A DNA stretch of 40,282 nt from Treponema sp. (GTDB lineage Bacteria > Spirochaetota > Spirochaetia > Treponematales > Treponemataceae). Each line of letters opens with the position of its first letter. Position 1 is the stretch's first letter. Positions 23,124 through 30,869 of this stretch are shown here, in pieces. The notes below the pieces were generated by a model. That model was given only the letters and a program-made list of their open reading frames with translations. It was not told the origin of the DNA and did not search any database. The position numbers and the translations under genes were made by a program. The stretch covers positions 1-40,282 of the forward strand of contig JAFLSR010000019.1 in NCBI GenBank assembly GCA_022510845.1. Direction: 5' to 3'.

Positions 23124-24925
23124 ACTGCGACAAAGAAACAATTCCGATTTTTTGCGAAGCGCAAGTCGAAGATTGCCAAAGCGTAGAAGAAGCTGTTCCA
23201 AGCGGGAGCGTGTTTCTGCTTACAGTCAGTTTTTCAGCGCAAGAGAATTCAGTTCCAGCACCAGGACAATTTTTCATGCTCCGCGCAAAGCCTTCAAAAG
23301 TTTTGCTCGCGCGTCCAATCAGCGTTTTTGAAGTGATACCCCATACTGGTATGGGGTATACGCAAGTCAAATTTATGATTTTGAAAAAAGGCCAGGGCAC
23401 AGAAGAACTTTGCGCATTGAAAAAAGGTGATTTTCTCGAACTGCTCGGTCCTTGCGGGAATGTCTTTCCCTTGCCCGACAAAAATGAAAAAATCTGCATC
23501 GCTGGCGGCGGAATCGGAATTGCGCCAGTGGCAGGCTTTGCAAAAACCTTGCCGCCAAAATCCTATGATTTTTATGCGAGTTTCAAAAGCGGCGCGTATG
23601 GCATCGAAAACATTTCGCCAGAAAATCTTGTCATCACCACCGATGACGGCTCGCGCGGAATCCGCGGAATGATAAGCGCGGCGTTGACGGCGCAAGTTCT
23701 AAAAGAAAAAAAATATTCGCTCGTTTATGCTTGCGGCCCTGAACCAATGCTGCGATACATCCAAAAAATTTGCGCCGAAGCGGGCGTCAAATCATTCCTT
23801 TCGCTGGAATCAAAAATGGCTTGCGGAATGGGCGCGTGCCTCGGCTGCACTGTCAAAACAAAAAGCGGCTTAAAACGATGTTGCAAAGACGGGCCTGTTT
23901 TTGAAGCAACCGAAATTATTTTTGAAGAAAAAAAATCAGCGCAGCCAAAGCCGCCTTTGGAAAAAGTTGATTTGAGCGTTAAAATTTTTGCGCACAGTTC
24001 AAATGACGAAAGCAGCGCGTCAAAACCGCTTTTTCTGAAAAATCCCGTGATAGCCGCTTCTGGCACTTTCGGATTTGGAGAGGAATACAAAAACATTTTC
24101 GAGATTGCATCGCTCGGTGCGATTGCGAGCAAAGGCCTCACGCTCGAAGCACGAGAAGGGAATTCCGGAGTGCGCATTTGGGAAACGCCATCGGGCTTGA
24201 TGAATTCAATCGGCTTGCAAAATCCAGGCATTCCGCATTTCATACGGGAAGAATTTCCAGCCATGAAAAAAATCGGCACGTCAATCATCGCAAATCTTTC
24301 AGGCTCAACGGCGGAAGATTACGAAGAAGGCGCGCGGCTTTTGGAAGGAACTGATGCCGATGCAATCGAACTGAACATTTCCTGCCCGAATGTTTCAAAG
24401 GGAGGGGCGGCATTCGGAATGACTTGTGAAGACGCAGGCGGCATCACAAGCCGAATCAGAAAAATCGTTTCAAAGCCGCTCATCGTAAAACTCACGCCTC
24501 AAGCAAACGACGTTGCGGCAGTGGCGATGTCGTGCGTTGCGGCAGGCGCAGACGCGATAAGTCTGTGCAATTCGTTTCAAGGCGTGGCTATCGACATCGA
24601 AAATGCCCGGCCAGTTTTTGAAAAAATCAAGGCGGGGTTCGGCGGCCCTGCCGTTCGTCCGATTGCGCTACGCTTGGTCTACGAAGTTTTTTTGGAGATG
24701 AAAAAATTGCCGCAAGAAAATCGCGTTCCGATAATCGGAATCGGCGGAATTGCCACTTGGCGCGATGCGGTTGAATTCATCATGGCAGGTGCGAGCGCAG
24801 TCCAAGTGGGAACTGCGACTTTCGCAAATCCGTTCGCGATGATTCAAATCGTCAAAGGGCTGGAAGAATTTATGAAGCGCAAAGGCTACGCGAGCATAGA
24901 AGAAATGCGCGGCGCGGCGGTGTGA
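23120..24925 (+). CDS. pyrD: Fused dihydroorotate dehydrogenase: PyrK electron-transfer part plus PyrD catalytic part
   Basis: 601 aa. Residues 1-275 match PyrK: an FAD-binding barrel (PGQFFMLRAKPS, LLARPISVFEV), an NAD-binding region (GGGIGIAPVAGFAK), and a 2Fe-2S cluster motif C-x4-C-x2-C (MACGMGACLGCTVK) with further Cys in KRCC. Residues 290-601 match class 1B PyrD: FMN-binding PVIAASGTFGFGEEY, the catalytic Cys in NISCPN (about C422), and the phosphate site IIGIGGIATWRDAVEF. In most bacteria these are two subunits from separate genes; here one open frame covers both without a break. The start ATG 23120 overlaps the pyrF stop. The PyrK part contains the inserted-looking palindrome at 23336-23359, coding VIPHTGMGY. 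Confidence 0.9.
   Translation: MNCDKETIPIFCEAQVEDCQSVEEAVPSGSVFLLTVSFSAQENSVPAPGQFFMLRAKPSKVLLARPISVFEVIPHTGMGYTQVKFMILKKGQGTEELCALKKGDFLELLGPCGNVFPLPDKNEKICIAGGGIGIAPVAGFAKTLPPKSYDFYASFKSGAYGIENISPENLVITTDDGSRGIRGMISAALTAQVLKEKKYSLVYACGPEPMLRYIQKICAEAGVKSFLSLESKMACGMGACLGCTVKTKSGLKRCCKDGPVFEATEIIFEEKKSAQPKPPLEKVDLSVKIFAHSSNDESSASKPLFLKNPVIAASGTFGFGEEYKNIFEIASLGAIASKGLTLEAREGNSGVRIWETPSGLMNSIGLQNPGIPHFIREEFPAMKKIGTSIIANLSGSTAEDYEEGARLLEGTDADAIELNISCPNVSKGGAAFGMTCEDAGGITSRIRKIVSKPLIVKLTPQANDVAAVAMSCVAAGADAISLCNSFQGVAIDIENARPVFEKIKAGFGGPAVRPIALRLVYEVFLEMKKLPQENRVPIIGIGGIATWRDAVEFIMAGASAVQVGTATFANPFAMIQIVKGLEEFMKRKGYASIEEMRGAAV
23336..23359. repeat. 24-bp palindrome inside the PyrK coding part
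   Basis: ATACCCCATAC-TG-GTATGGGGTAT has perfect 11-bp arms identical to the core of the terminator at 21370-21393; only the 2-nt centre differs. It is in frame and codes part of a loop (IPHTGMGY) between two PyrK strands. Confidence 0.85.
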
Positions 24926-25085
24926 GGTTGTGTGGATTGGGATGTGCGGAAAAACTATGCGAAGCATCACTTGAAAATAATTTTATCCGCACATCAATCG
25001 AAGTCGGTTTTTATACCATTGAATAACATCAATGTAAATTTTGGAACAATAAAAATAATCTCAATCACAGTTATGAAAAACTTTA

Positions 25086-25162
25086 TTTGCTCAATTACAG
25101 CAATATCATAACGCATTTTGCTCAAATCTGTCAATAAAATTATCTTTTTGCTCAATTATACT
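25086..25162 (+). promoter_or_regulatory. Three phased TTTGCTCAA repeats and promoter before an XRE gene
   Basis: TTTGCTCAATTA at 25086-25097, TTTGCTCAAAT at 25117-25127 and TTTGCTCAATTA at 25147-25158, spaced 31 and 30 bp (about three helical turns). The last copy touches the -10 box TATACT (25157-25162), 6 nt before ATG 25169. This layout suits an operator for autorepression. Confidence 0.7.
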
Positions 25163-25168
25163 AATTTT

Positions 25169-25546
25169 ATGAAAATTTCGGTTAAAGAAATTCTTGATAC
25201 TTTTCGCCTCAATGTGAAAAATTACAGAGATAAGAAAAACTGGACTCAACGCGATTTATCCATACAAATTGATTGTTCCACGGGCGCGATTGGCAGTCTT
25301 GAGGCGGGCAGTTCAAAGCCTTCGTTTGATTTGATTGTGAAAATTGCGAATGCGTTCCGAGTGCATCCCGCCTTGCTCTTTATTTCAAAAGATGACCTTG
25401 CAAAAATCGCACAGGAAGGCGAAGCGAGTAAAGACAAAATCTTTTTGGCGCGCCTTGAAAAAGAATTGCACGAACATTTAAAAAGCCAGAACAAAACTGT
25501 GCCTCCGCATAATCGGCAACATCGCGGAAAAAAAGGCTTCCTATAA
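25169..25546 (+). CDS. XRE-family transcriptional regulator
   Basis: 125 aa. The HTH at about 10-70 (FRLNVKNYRDKKNWTQRDLS, then GAIGSLEAGSSKPSFDLIVKIANAF) is Cro/C1-like. The C-terminal part is a charged helical tail (KDKIFLARLEKELHEHLKSQ). ATG 25169 is preferred because the -10 box ends 6 nt before it; a longer frame from 25118 would run through the operator repeats. No ribosome site is present, so it is predicted leaderless. The neighbours are the pyrimidine pair and flaB, neither clearly a target. Three direct repeats in its promoter suggest that it controls itself. Confidence 0.85.
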   Translation: MKISVKEILDTFRLNVKNYRDKKNWTQRDLSIQIDCSTGAIGSLEAGSSKPSFDLIVKIANAFRVHPALLFISKDDLAKIAQEGEASKDKIFLARLEKELHEHLKSQNKTVPPHNRQHRGKKGFL

Positions 25547-25569
25547 TTTTCTGCATTTCAAAAAAATCT

Positions 25570-25880
25570 CAATTTTTTAAATGTCGGAAATGCTGTTTTG
25601 CAACGAAGCAAGAAATGGCTGTAAATAAACGAGTTTTGAAAAACGCGAGATTAAAATCAGTTGTATAAAATCCGAGCACACTTGCACTGCGAAATATATT
25701 TCTATCGAACTTCTATAATAACGCATCAAAATCATATCGACCGATAAACAAAAAATTTGAAAATTCACCCCCCACACACAACTATTAACACTACCACACA
25801 CATCCGCTCAAAAAAACCACCACTACCCTTCACCGTGCGCCATAAAAATCCCGATTAAAATCTTGAATATTTTTTAAAAA
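25570..25880. other. Gene-free region before flaB with a degenerate hairpin element
   Basis: Around 25590-25660 the string TTTTGCAACGAAGCAAGAAA, then a GTAAATAAACGAG-like stretch, resembles the hairpin elements at 15547 and 36749, but its pairing is imperfect. The rest is A/T-rich with CA-rich runs near 25768-25830. No gene is seen. Confidence 0.45.
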
Positions 25881-25886
25881 TTTCGC

Positions 25887-25913
25887 TTAAGTCTTTTTTG
25901 CAAATTCCGATAA
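25887..25913 (+). promoter_or_regulatory. Sigma-28-like flagellin promoter
   Basis: TTAA (25887-25890), 15 bases, then TCCGATAA (25906-25913), close to the TAAA-N15-GCCGATAA consensus of FliA/sigma-28. The leader is about 90 nt and includes a palindrome with 9-bp arms (25961-25969 with 25972-25980) ahead of the ribosome site. Confidence 0.75.
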
Positions 25914-26012
25914 AAAAAATGTAGGGTGGTGAGGACCGGCCGAGCACAACCGGGCTTCTGTATTGAAACTTGTTTCAATAACTGCTCAATCAAACCATGT
26001 AAGGAGACAATT

Positions 26013-26873
26013 ATGGTTATCAATCACAACATGAGCGCGATGTTCGCGCAACGTTCAGAAGGAGTCACTGAAGTTGCAAACCAGAAGAGCATGGAAAAAC
26101 TTTCGTCAGGCATGAGAATCAACCGTGCTGGCGACGATGCTTCCGGCTTGGCCGTATCTGAAAAAATGCGTGCCCAGATTCGCGGTTTGAACCAGGCTTC
26201 AACGAACGCGGAAAACGGTATCTCATTCATTCAGACTACCGAAGGTTATTTGCAGGAAACGGAAGACATCATTCACCGCATCCGTGAACTTGCCGTGCAG
26301 TCTTCAAACGGCATCTATTCTGACGAAGACCGAATGATGATTCAAGTTGAAGTTTCTTCACTTGTAGACGAAGTTGACCGCATCGCTTCTGCTGCTCAGT
26401 TCAACGGAATGAATATGCTCACCGGCCGCTTTGCGCGTCCGACTGGCGAAAACGTTGTTACTGGTTCTATGTGGTTCCATATTGGTGCTAATATGGATCA
26501 GCGCACTCAGGTGTACATCGGAACCATGACTTCTATGGCTTTGGGAATTCGCAACATCGGCGACGAGTCAAAGATTTCTTTGGCCGCTCCGGATGACGCG
26601 AACCGCGCGATTGGAACGCTTGACATTGCTTTGATGAAAATCAACAAGCAGCGTGCGGACCTCGGCGCGTACCAGAACCGCCTTGAGCACACAGTCGTGG
26701 GCTTGGACGTTGGCGCTGAAAACTTGCAGGCTTCTGAAAGCCGCATCCGCGACACAGACATGGCGAAAGAAATGGTTGAATTCACAAAGAACCAGGTTCT
26801 TATCCAGTCTGGAACAGCGATGCTTGCGCAGGCGAACCAGCAGTCACAGAACGTTCTTAGCCTCTTGCGCTAA
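26013..26873 (+). CDS. flaB: Flagellar filament core protein FlaB
   Basis: 286 aa, spirochaetal core flagellin. The N-terminal D0/D1 part is [14 protein letters not shown], then [36 protein letters not shown] in family form. The C-terminal D0/D1 part is [33 protein letters not shown], ending [14 protein letters not shown]. The central variable domain is nearly absent, as in FlaB proteins that assemble in the periplasm under a FlaA sheath. There is no signal peptide; export is by the flagellar type III apparatus. ATG 26013 sits behind AAGGAGACA. A sigma-28-type promoter precedes it and a strong terminator follows. Its codon use looks more optimised than its neighbours, as expected of an abundant protein. 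Confidence 0.97.
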   Translation: MVINHNMSAMFAQRSEGVTEVANQKSMEKLSSGMRINRAGDDASGLAVSEKMRAQIRGLNQASTNAENGISFIQTTEGYLQETEDIIHRIRELAVQSSNGIYSDEDRMMIQVEVSSLVDEVDRIASAAQFNGMNMLTGRFARPTGENVVTGSMWFHIGANMDQRTQVYIGTMTSMALGIRNIGDESKISLAAPDDANRAIGTLDIALMKINKQRADLGAYQNRLEHTVVGLDVGAENLQASESRIRDTDMAKEMVEFTKNQVLIQSGTAMLAQANQQSQNVLSLLR

Positions 26874-26890
26874 AGAAAGTTTTGCGTGAA

Positions 26891-26926
26891 ACAAGGCCCG
26901 CTCAAAAAGCGGGCTTTGTTTTTTTT
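26891..26926 (+). terminator. flaB terminator
   Basis: 12-bp stem at 26891-26902 and 26908-26919 with one G-T pair (core GCCCGCT/AGCGGGC), followed by a T-rich tail to 26926. A C9 run (26941-26949) lies just beyond, between the two convergent gene ends. Confidence 0.92.
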
Positions 26927-26961
26927 CTGGCAATCATTCACCCCCCCCCATTAAAAATCAA

Positions 26962-27573
26962 TTACGAATTTTTTGCTTTTGCAAAACTCACGCTAATCCC
27001 ATCGCCCTGTCCAAAAAATTGTGTTTCAAATTCTTCGTTCGCTTTTAAAAACGCGATGTACTTGCGGATTTTCTTTACAAGTTTTTTCGTGGAATAATTA
27101 TGCGTCAAACTCAAATCTTGAACCATTCCGTGGAAAAAAAGATTGTCGCTCAAAATCGCTCCGCCTTGCGCCAAATTGTTTTTGAACTTTTCGAAAAATT
27201 TTATGTATTGCGCTTTTGGCCCATCGATGAAAATCAAATCGAATTTTTCGGAAAAGTCAAATTGCATCGCGTCTCCGAAAAAACAAGTGATGCGCTGCGA
27301 AAGATTTTCGCTTGCAATATTTTTTTGGGCTTGCGCATAACGCTCGGCATCCGATTCAATCGTAAAAACGGAAATGTCGGGGGCGCACTTCGCGAACATT
27401 ATCGCAGAAAATCCGATGCCCGTGCCGATTTCCAAAATGCGTTTCGCGCCGATTTTTTTGATGAAGTTCAGAATGAATTCCATTCCTTCATCCTGCACAA
27501 TCGGAACGGCGTTTTGCGCGGCGCAATTTTTTATTTTTTGAATTGAATCGCTTTCCAAAAAATCAGTTTGCAT
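26962..27573 (-). CDS. SAM-dependent O-methyltransferase (TrmR/YrrM-like)
   Basis: 203 aa, class I Rossmann methyltransferase. Motif I is ILEIGTGIGFSAIMFA; the acidic end of strand 2 is FTIESDAERYAQAQKN; the metal-site region is FDLIFIDGPKAQY, then GGAILSDNLFFHGMV. This matches the family-3 O-methyltransferases, which include the tRNA wobble 5-hydroxyuridine methyltransferase TrmR and catechol-type enzymes. tRNA modification is the most likely role, by length and motif. It starts at ATG 27573, 2 nt after the stop of the SGNH hydrolase gene on the same strand, so the two form an operon. No separate ribosome site is obvious. Confidence 0.85.
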   Translation of the reverse strand: MQTDFLESDSIQKIKNCAAQNAVPIVQDEGMEFILNFIKKIGAKRILEIGTGIGFSAIMFAKCAPDISVFTIESDAERYAQAQKNIASENLSQRITCFFGDAMQFDFSEKFDLIFIDGPKAQYIKFFEKFKNNLAQGGAILSDNLFFHGMVQDLSLTHNYSTKKLVKKIRKYIAFLKANEEFETQFFGQGDGISVSFAKAKNS

Positions 27574-27575
27574 TT

Positions 27576-28277
27576 TTAGAATTCTTTTTTTAAACGCGGA
27601 AATTCGCGTTCGAAAATTTGCGCCATAAATTCGTGCCCCTTTTCATTTGGATGAATTCCATCGAGGCACATCAATTTTTCAAAATCACCATGCGATAAAA
27701 ATTCCGCGCGAACATCAATTATTTGCGCGTTCAATTTTTGCGCGACTTTTTTTGCCGCATCAGAATACGAATCCTGACTGCGAAGAAGCCTTTCGCTCTC
27801 ACCGCCAAGAAAATCCAAAATTATTTTTTCATCAAGTCCAATGCAAATATTTTTGAACCACCATTTTACGACAAGCGGCGGCGGCGTAACAACAATCGGC
27901 GTGATTTTATTTTGCCGCGCGTCCAAAATCATTTCTTCCAAAATCCGGCAGAATTCTTCAAGCGGGCATTTTTGCGTATGCGGCGCGGAGGGATTTTCGC
28001 AAACTTCCATCCATTCGTAATCGCAGTCGTTGCTTCCAGATTCTATGATGCCGAATTCCGCATCAATCATGGTGCGAAAATTTTTTTGCTGAGTGCGCCG
28101 CAATTTTTGAATTGTCGCGCCGTAAATGCTTTTGTTCGCGATTTGGATTCCAAGCCGACTTCCGACAAGCGTAAGCGAATCGTTCGGTGTTATTTCAAAA
28201 TCTTTTGAGTCGCCGTTTGAAACAACGCCTTTTAAAATCGAATCTCCCCAAACAATTATCGATTTGATTTGCTCCAT
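27576..28277 (-). CDS. SGNH/GDSL-type hydrolase
   Basis: 233 aa. The four SGNH blocks are visible: IIVWGDSILKG (nucleophile Ser), a Gly in block II (NKSIYGATI), GIIESGSNDCDY (Asn), and LDGIHPNEKGHEF with the catalytic Asp and His. Family members are esterases or lipases acting on acyl groups of lipids, sugars or peptidoglycan. No signal peptide is seen, so the enzyme acts in the cytoplasm. It starts at ATG 28277. A CATAAT box ends 4 nt upstream, and the start faces the divergent HEYTHH gene across fewer than 50 bases. It is followed directly by the O-methyltransferase gene. Confidence 0.86.
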   Translation of the reverse strand: MEQIKSIIVWGDSILKGVVSNGDSKDFEITPNDSLTLVGSRLGIQIANKSIYGATIQKLRRTQQKNFRTMIDAEFGIIESGSNDCDYEWMEVCENPSAPHTQKCPLEEFCRILEEMILDARQNKITPIVVTPPPLVVKWWFKNICIGLDEKIILDFLGGESERLLRSQDSYSDAAKKVAQKLNAQIIDVRAEFLSHGDFEKLMCLDGIHPNEKGHEFMAQIFEREFPRLKKEF

Positions 28278-28324
28278 AAAGATTATGCTAGCATTTTTTC
28301 GAATTTTGTGCTATGATGAATCAG

Positions 28325-29152
28325 ATGGAAAATGCAAAAATCAAGGAAATGCTCCTTCAAATCCATGAATCGAATTTGGATTTTTCGGTAATACAAAGCG
28401 GCAAAGAATCCAAGCGCGTTAACGGTCTCTACAAGCCTGATACTCACGAAATCGTTCTTCACAATAAGAATTTCAAAACTGACGAACAGTTGGTCTACAC
28501 GGCGGTGCACGAATACACACATCACATAATTGCGGAAGAGCAACTCGCGCTTTACGGTTCGGAATATATGTACAATGCGAAAGTGCACACGCAGGCATTT
28601 TGGGCGCGTTTCCAGGAACTGCTCGCGATTGCGGAAGAAAAGGGCTTCTACAAAATCGACATTTCCACTTCGCCCGAACTCGAAGAACTGACAAAAAAAA
28701 TCCGCACGGAATACTTGGAACAAAACGGAAAACTTATGTCGGAATTCGGAAGGCTTTTGATTCGCGCCCACGCGCTCTGCGAGCAAGCCAACATTCGTTA
28801 CGAAGATTACATCGACAGAATTCTTTGTTTGCCGAGAAACGCCGCGCGTGATTTGAAACGAGTCGGCGCAATTATGGGCTCGGAAAATCCGATGAATCCC
28901 GCGCTTGGATTTGACAATCTGAAAATGGTGAGTGCGATTCGAAAAGCGGACGACCGCGCTTCGGCGGAGCAACAACTTTTGGGCGGAAAAAGCCCCGTAA
29001 CTGTCAGCGAAATGATGAAGCAAAAATCGCGCGCGCAAAATGCCGATGACGCAAAAACGAAATTGGAAAAAGAAGCACGCCGCCTTACAAAAACAATTGC
29101 GCAACTACAACAGCGGCTTAAATTCGTGGAGGAAAGTCTTGAAAATATGTAA
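28325..29152 (+). CDS. HEYTHH-motif protein, possible zinc peptidase
   Basis: 275 aa. Residues 61-67, VHEYTHH, form an H-E-x-x-H zinc motif (H62, E63, H66) in a helix. The N-terminal setting (YKPDTHEIVLHNKNFKTDEQLVYTAVHEYTHHI) is like SprT or ImmA-type metalloproteases. A clear third ligand is not evident. The C-terminal 40 residues are charged and coiled-coil-like (LEKEARRLTKTIAQLQQRLKFVEESLE). No signal peptide. ATG 28325 lies 7 nt after TATGAT (28312-28317), so a leaderless message is likely; two earlier ATGs (28313, 28316) overlap the -10 box. The last codons overlap the start of the next gene. Function unknown. Confidence 0.75.
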   Translation: MENAKIKEMLLQIHESNLDFSVIQSGKESKRVNGLYKPDTHEIVLHNKNFKTDEQLVYTAVHEYTHHIIAEEQLALYGSEYMYNAKVHTQAFWARFQELLAIAEEKGFYKIDISTSPELEELTKKIRTEYLEQNGKLMSEFGRLLIRAHALCEQANIRYEDYIDRILCLPRNAARDLKRVGAIMGSENPMNPALGFDNLKMVSAIRKADDRASAEQQLLGGKSPVTVSEMMKQKSRAQNADDAKTKLEKEARRLTKTIAQLQQRLKFVEESLENM

Positions 29153-30047
29153 ATTCGAATTTGCATTTTTGACGTGCGCATTTTTGGGAGCAAATGCATT
29201 TTGCCAAACTGCGCCCACAGCACCAGTCGCTCCAATTGCGCCAATCCCTCCGATGACGCAGTTGCAGATGCCGCCAATGCCTTCGATTTCCGCACCAGTA
29301 ACCGGAAGCAATTTTTACATTCCGGGAAGTCAATATTTGCAAAACAAAAAAAATGAAGCAGAAAAAAATGACGAGCAAAATGAAAAGGCGGAAACTGCCG
29401 CTCCGCTCGAACAAATTTTGGACGGCGATTTTTCTAATGTTTTTTCTGGATTAAGCGCGTGGGATTTGTCGCAACTTGCGCAACGCGGCGCGCTCGGAAA
29501 CATTTCTTCGCTTTCCGCGCTTTCAAACAATTCTCTGAATTTGGGCACGAAAAATTTGGATTCCGCGCGAGGCCAAAAAATCTTGGCGCAAATTCTTTCT
29601 GAACTTGAACAAATAAAAGCCGCGCAAAGCAATCTCATTTCCGCCGCGCCTGCCGGCGCAAAGCCTTCGTCCGTTCCGCCAAAAATCTTGCGCTTCTTCA
29701 TCAATTCAAAAGCCATCGAATGCAGTCAAGTTTTTTTTAGCGAGCAGGAAAATGACGGAAGCTTTTTGCTCACCGGCGACGTAAAAACTCTGTTTCAAAA
29801 CGAAACCATTTCCGAAACTTTTTATCTGCTTTTTACTGCGAGCGGAACTTCAAATTCCAAACTGGAATATTCTATAACGCCGACATTTTTTCAAAGCAAG
29901 CAAGCGCAAACTCCTTTGAGCCAATTTTGTTCCGCGCAAAATCTCACGGCAACGCGCACCGGCAACTTGGTCATGCTTCATTACACCGAAGGCGACAACA
30001 ACTACGATTTGCTTTTGGACATCGGAACTCCCGCAAGCGCAAGATGA
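29139..30047 (+). CDS. Secreted proline-rich protein of unknown function
   Basis: 302 aa from a TTG start at 29139, which follows GGAGGAAAG and gives a good signal peptide: (M)KICKFEFAFLTCAFLGANA with cleavage before FCQT. An earlier in-frame ATG (29040) would bury this signal behind 33 residues and lies deep in the preceding gene, so TTG is preferred. The mature protein has a Pro/Ala-rich linker (PTAPVAPIAPIPPM), a Glu/Lys-rich segment and an Ala/Ser/Leu stretch (LGNISSLSALSNNSLNLG). A C-terminal domain (about 195-302) has beta-strand pattern. No family recognised. The 14-nt overlap with the HEYTHH gene and the ATGA overlap with rsmG suggest one operon. Confidence 0.72.
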   Translation: MKICKFEFAFLTCAFLGANAFCQTAPTAPVAPIAPIPPMTQLQMPPMPSISAPVTGSNFYIPGSQYLQNKKNEAEKNDEQNEKAETAAPLEQILDGDFSNVFSGLSAWDLSQLAQRGALGNISSLSALSNNSLNLGTKNLDSARGQKILAQILSELEQIKAAQSNLISAAPAGAKPSSVPPKILRFFINSKAIECSQVFFSEQENDGSFLLTGDVKTLFQNETISETFYLLFTASGTSNSKLEYSITPTFFQSKQAQTPLSQFCSAQNLTATRTGNLVMLHYTEGDNNYDLLLDIGTPASAR

Positions 30048-30712
30048 ATTTTTTGGAAGAAGGACTTGCAAAATTAGATTTCTCAAAAACTCAAATAGAA
30101 CGGCTTGCGCCGCTTATGGAAAAATACGCGAACGAAATTTTGCTTTTCAACAGCGCGTATAATTTGGTGAAAGCGTCCGGGCGCGATGAGATTTTTGTGC
30201 GCCACATTTTGGACAGCCTCTCCGCCGCGCAAGAAATATGCAGACTCGCAAAAAAAGTTTCCGTGGAAAATGAAAAAATTACGATTGCGGACATCGGCTC
30301 TGGCGGCGGACTTCCAGGCATTCCACTTGCGGCGGCTCTTCCCCAATTTGATTTTGTTTTGGTGGAACGAATGTCAAAGCGATGCGCGTTTTTGGAAAAC
30401 GTCCGCGCACTTCTTGGTTTGGAAAATGTGCGCATAGAAAATTCCGAACTGGAAAGAATTCCGCCCGAAAGTTTTGAAATCGCGACATTCCGCGCATTCC
30501 GTCCGCTCGAAAAAAAAATGCTCGCAAGCCTGCTCGCGGTTTTGAAAAAAGGCGGCGCGCTCGCGGCATACAAGGCAAAGAAAAAAAACATAGTCGAAGA
30601 AATGCGCCTTGCGAACTGCGACGCCTACAATGTGATTCCGCTCAATGTGCCTTTTTTGACAGATTCGGATGCAGAAGAACGCGAACGAAATTTGCTTGTA
30701 ATCGAAAAATAA
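30044..30712 (+). CDS. rsmG: 16S rRNA (guanine-N7)-methyltransferase RsmG
   Basis: 222 aa. Methylates G527 of 16S rRNA in the 530 loop. The SAM-binding motif is IADIGSGGGLPGIPLA, preceded by the family segment ILLFNSAYNLVKASGRDEIFVRHILDSL and followed by VLVERMSKRCAFLENV. ATG 30044 overlaps the stop of the secreted protein gene by 4 nt. In many bacteria rsmG lies near parA/parB or mnmG; here it does not. Inverted repeats in the gap after it (30749-30847) are shared with the convergent wbaP-like gene. Confidence 0.94.
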   Translation: MNFLEEGLAKLDFSKTQIERLAPLMEKYANEILLFNSAYNLVKASGRDEIFVRHILDSLSAAQEICRLAKKVSVENEKITIADIGSGGGLPGIPLAAALPQFDFVLVERMSKRCAFLENVRALLGLENVRIENSELERIPPESFEIATFRAFRPLEKKMLASLLAVLKKGGALAAYKAKKKNIVEEMRLANCDAYNVIPLNVPFLTDSDAEERERNLLVIEK

Positions 30713-30748
30713 AATTTTGCACGAATTTTGCGTGAGGGATGCGCAGGG

Positions 30749-30847
30749 CACGCGAAGCGTGTTCCCGCTCATATATTAAATAAAGAGCGGGAATAAAGTG
30801 AAAACGGTACCCGGAGCAGCCCGACCGCTTGCGTACATCGCAAGCGG
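30749..30847. repeat. Three hairpins between convergent rsmG and wbaP-like genes
   Basis: CACGC/GCGTG (30749-30753, 30757-30761), TTCCCGCTC/GAGCGGGAA (30762-30770, 30785-30793) and CCGCTTGCG/CGCAAGCGG (30825-30833, 30839-30847). They probably end transcription from both sides, although no long T tract is present. Confidence 0.65.
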
Positions 30848-30869
30848 GCACGCCCAAAAGAAATCGAAT

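Noticed and set aside
26941..26949. C9 run after the flaB terminator as another phase-variation tract
   Set aside because: It lies between two convergent gene ends, in neither a promoter nor a coding region, so length change would have no obvious effect.
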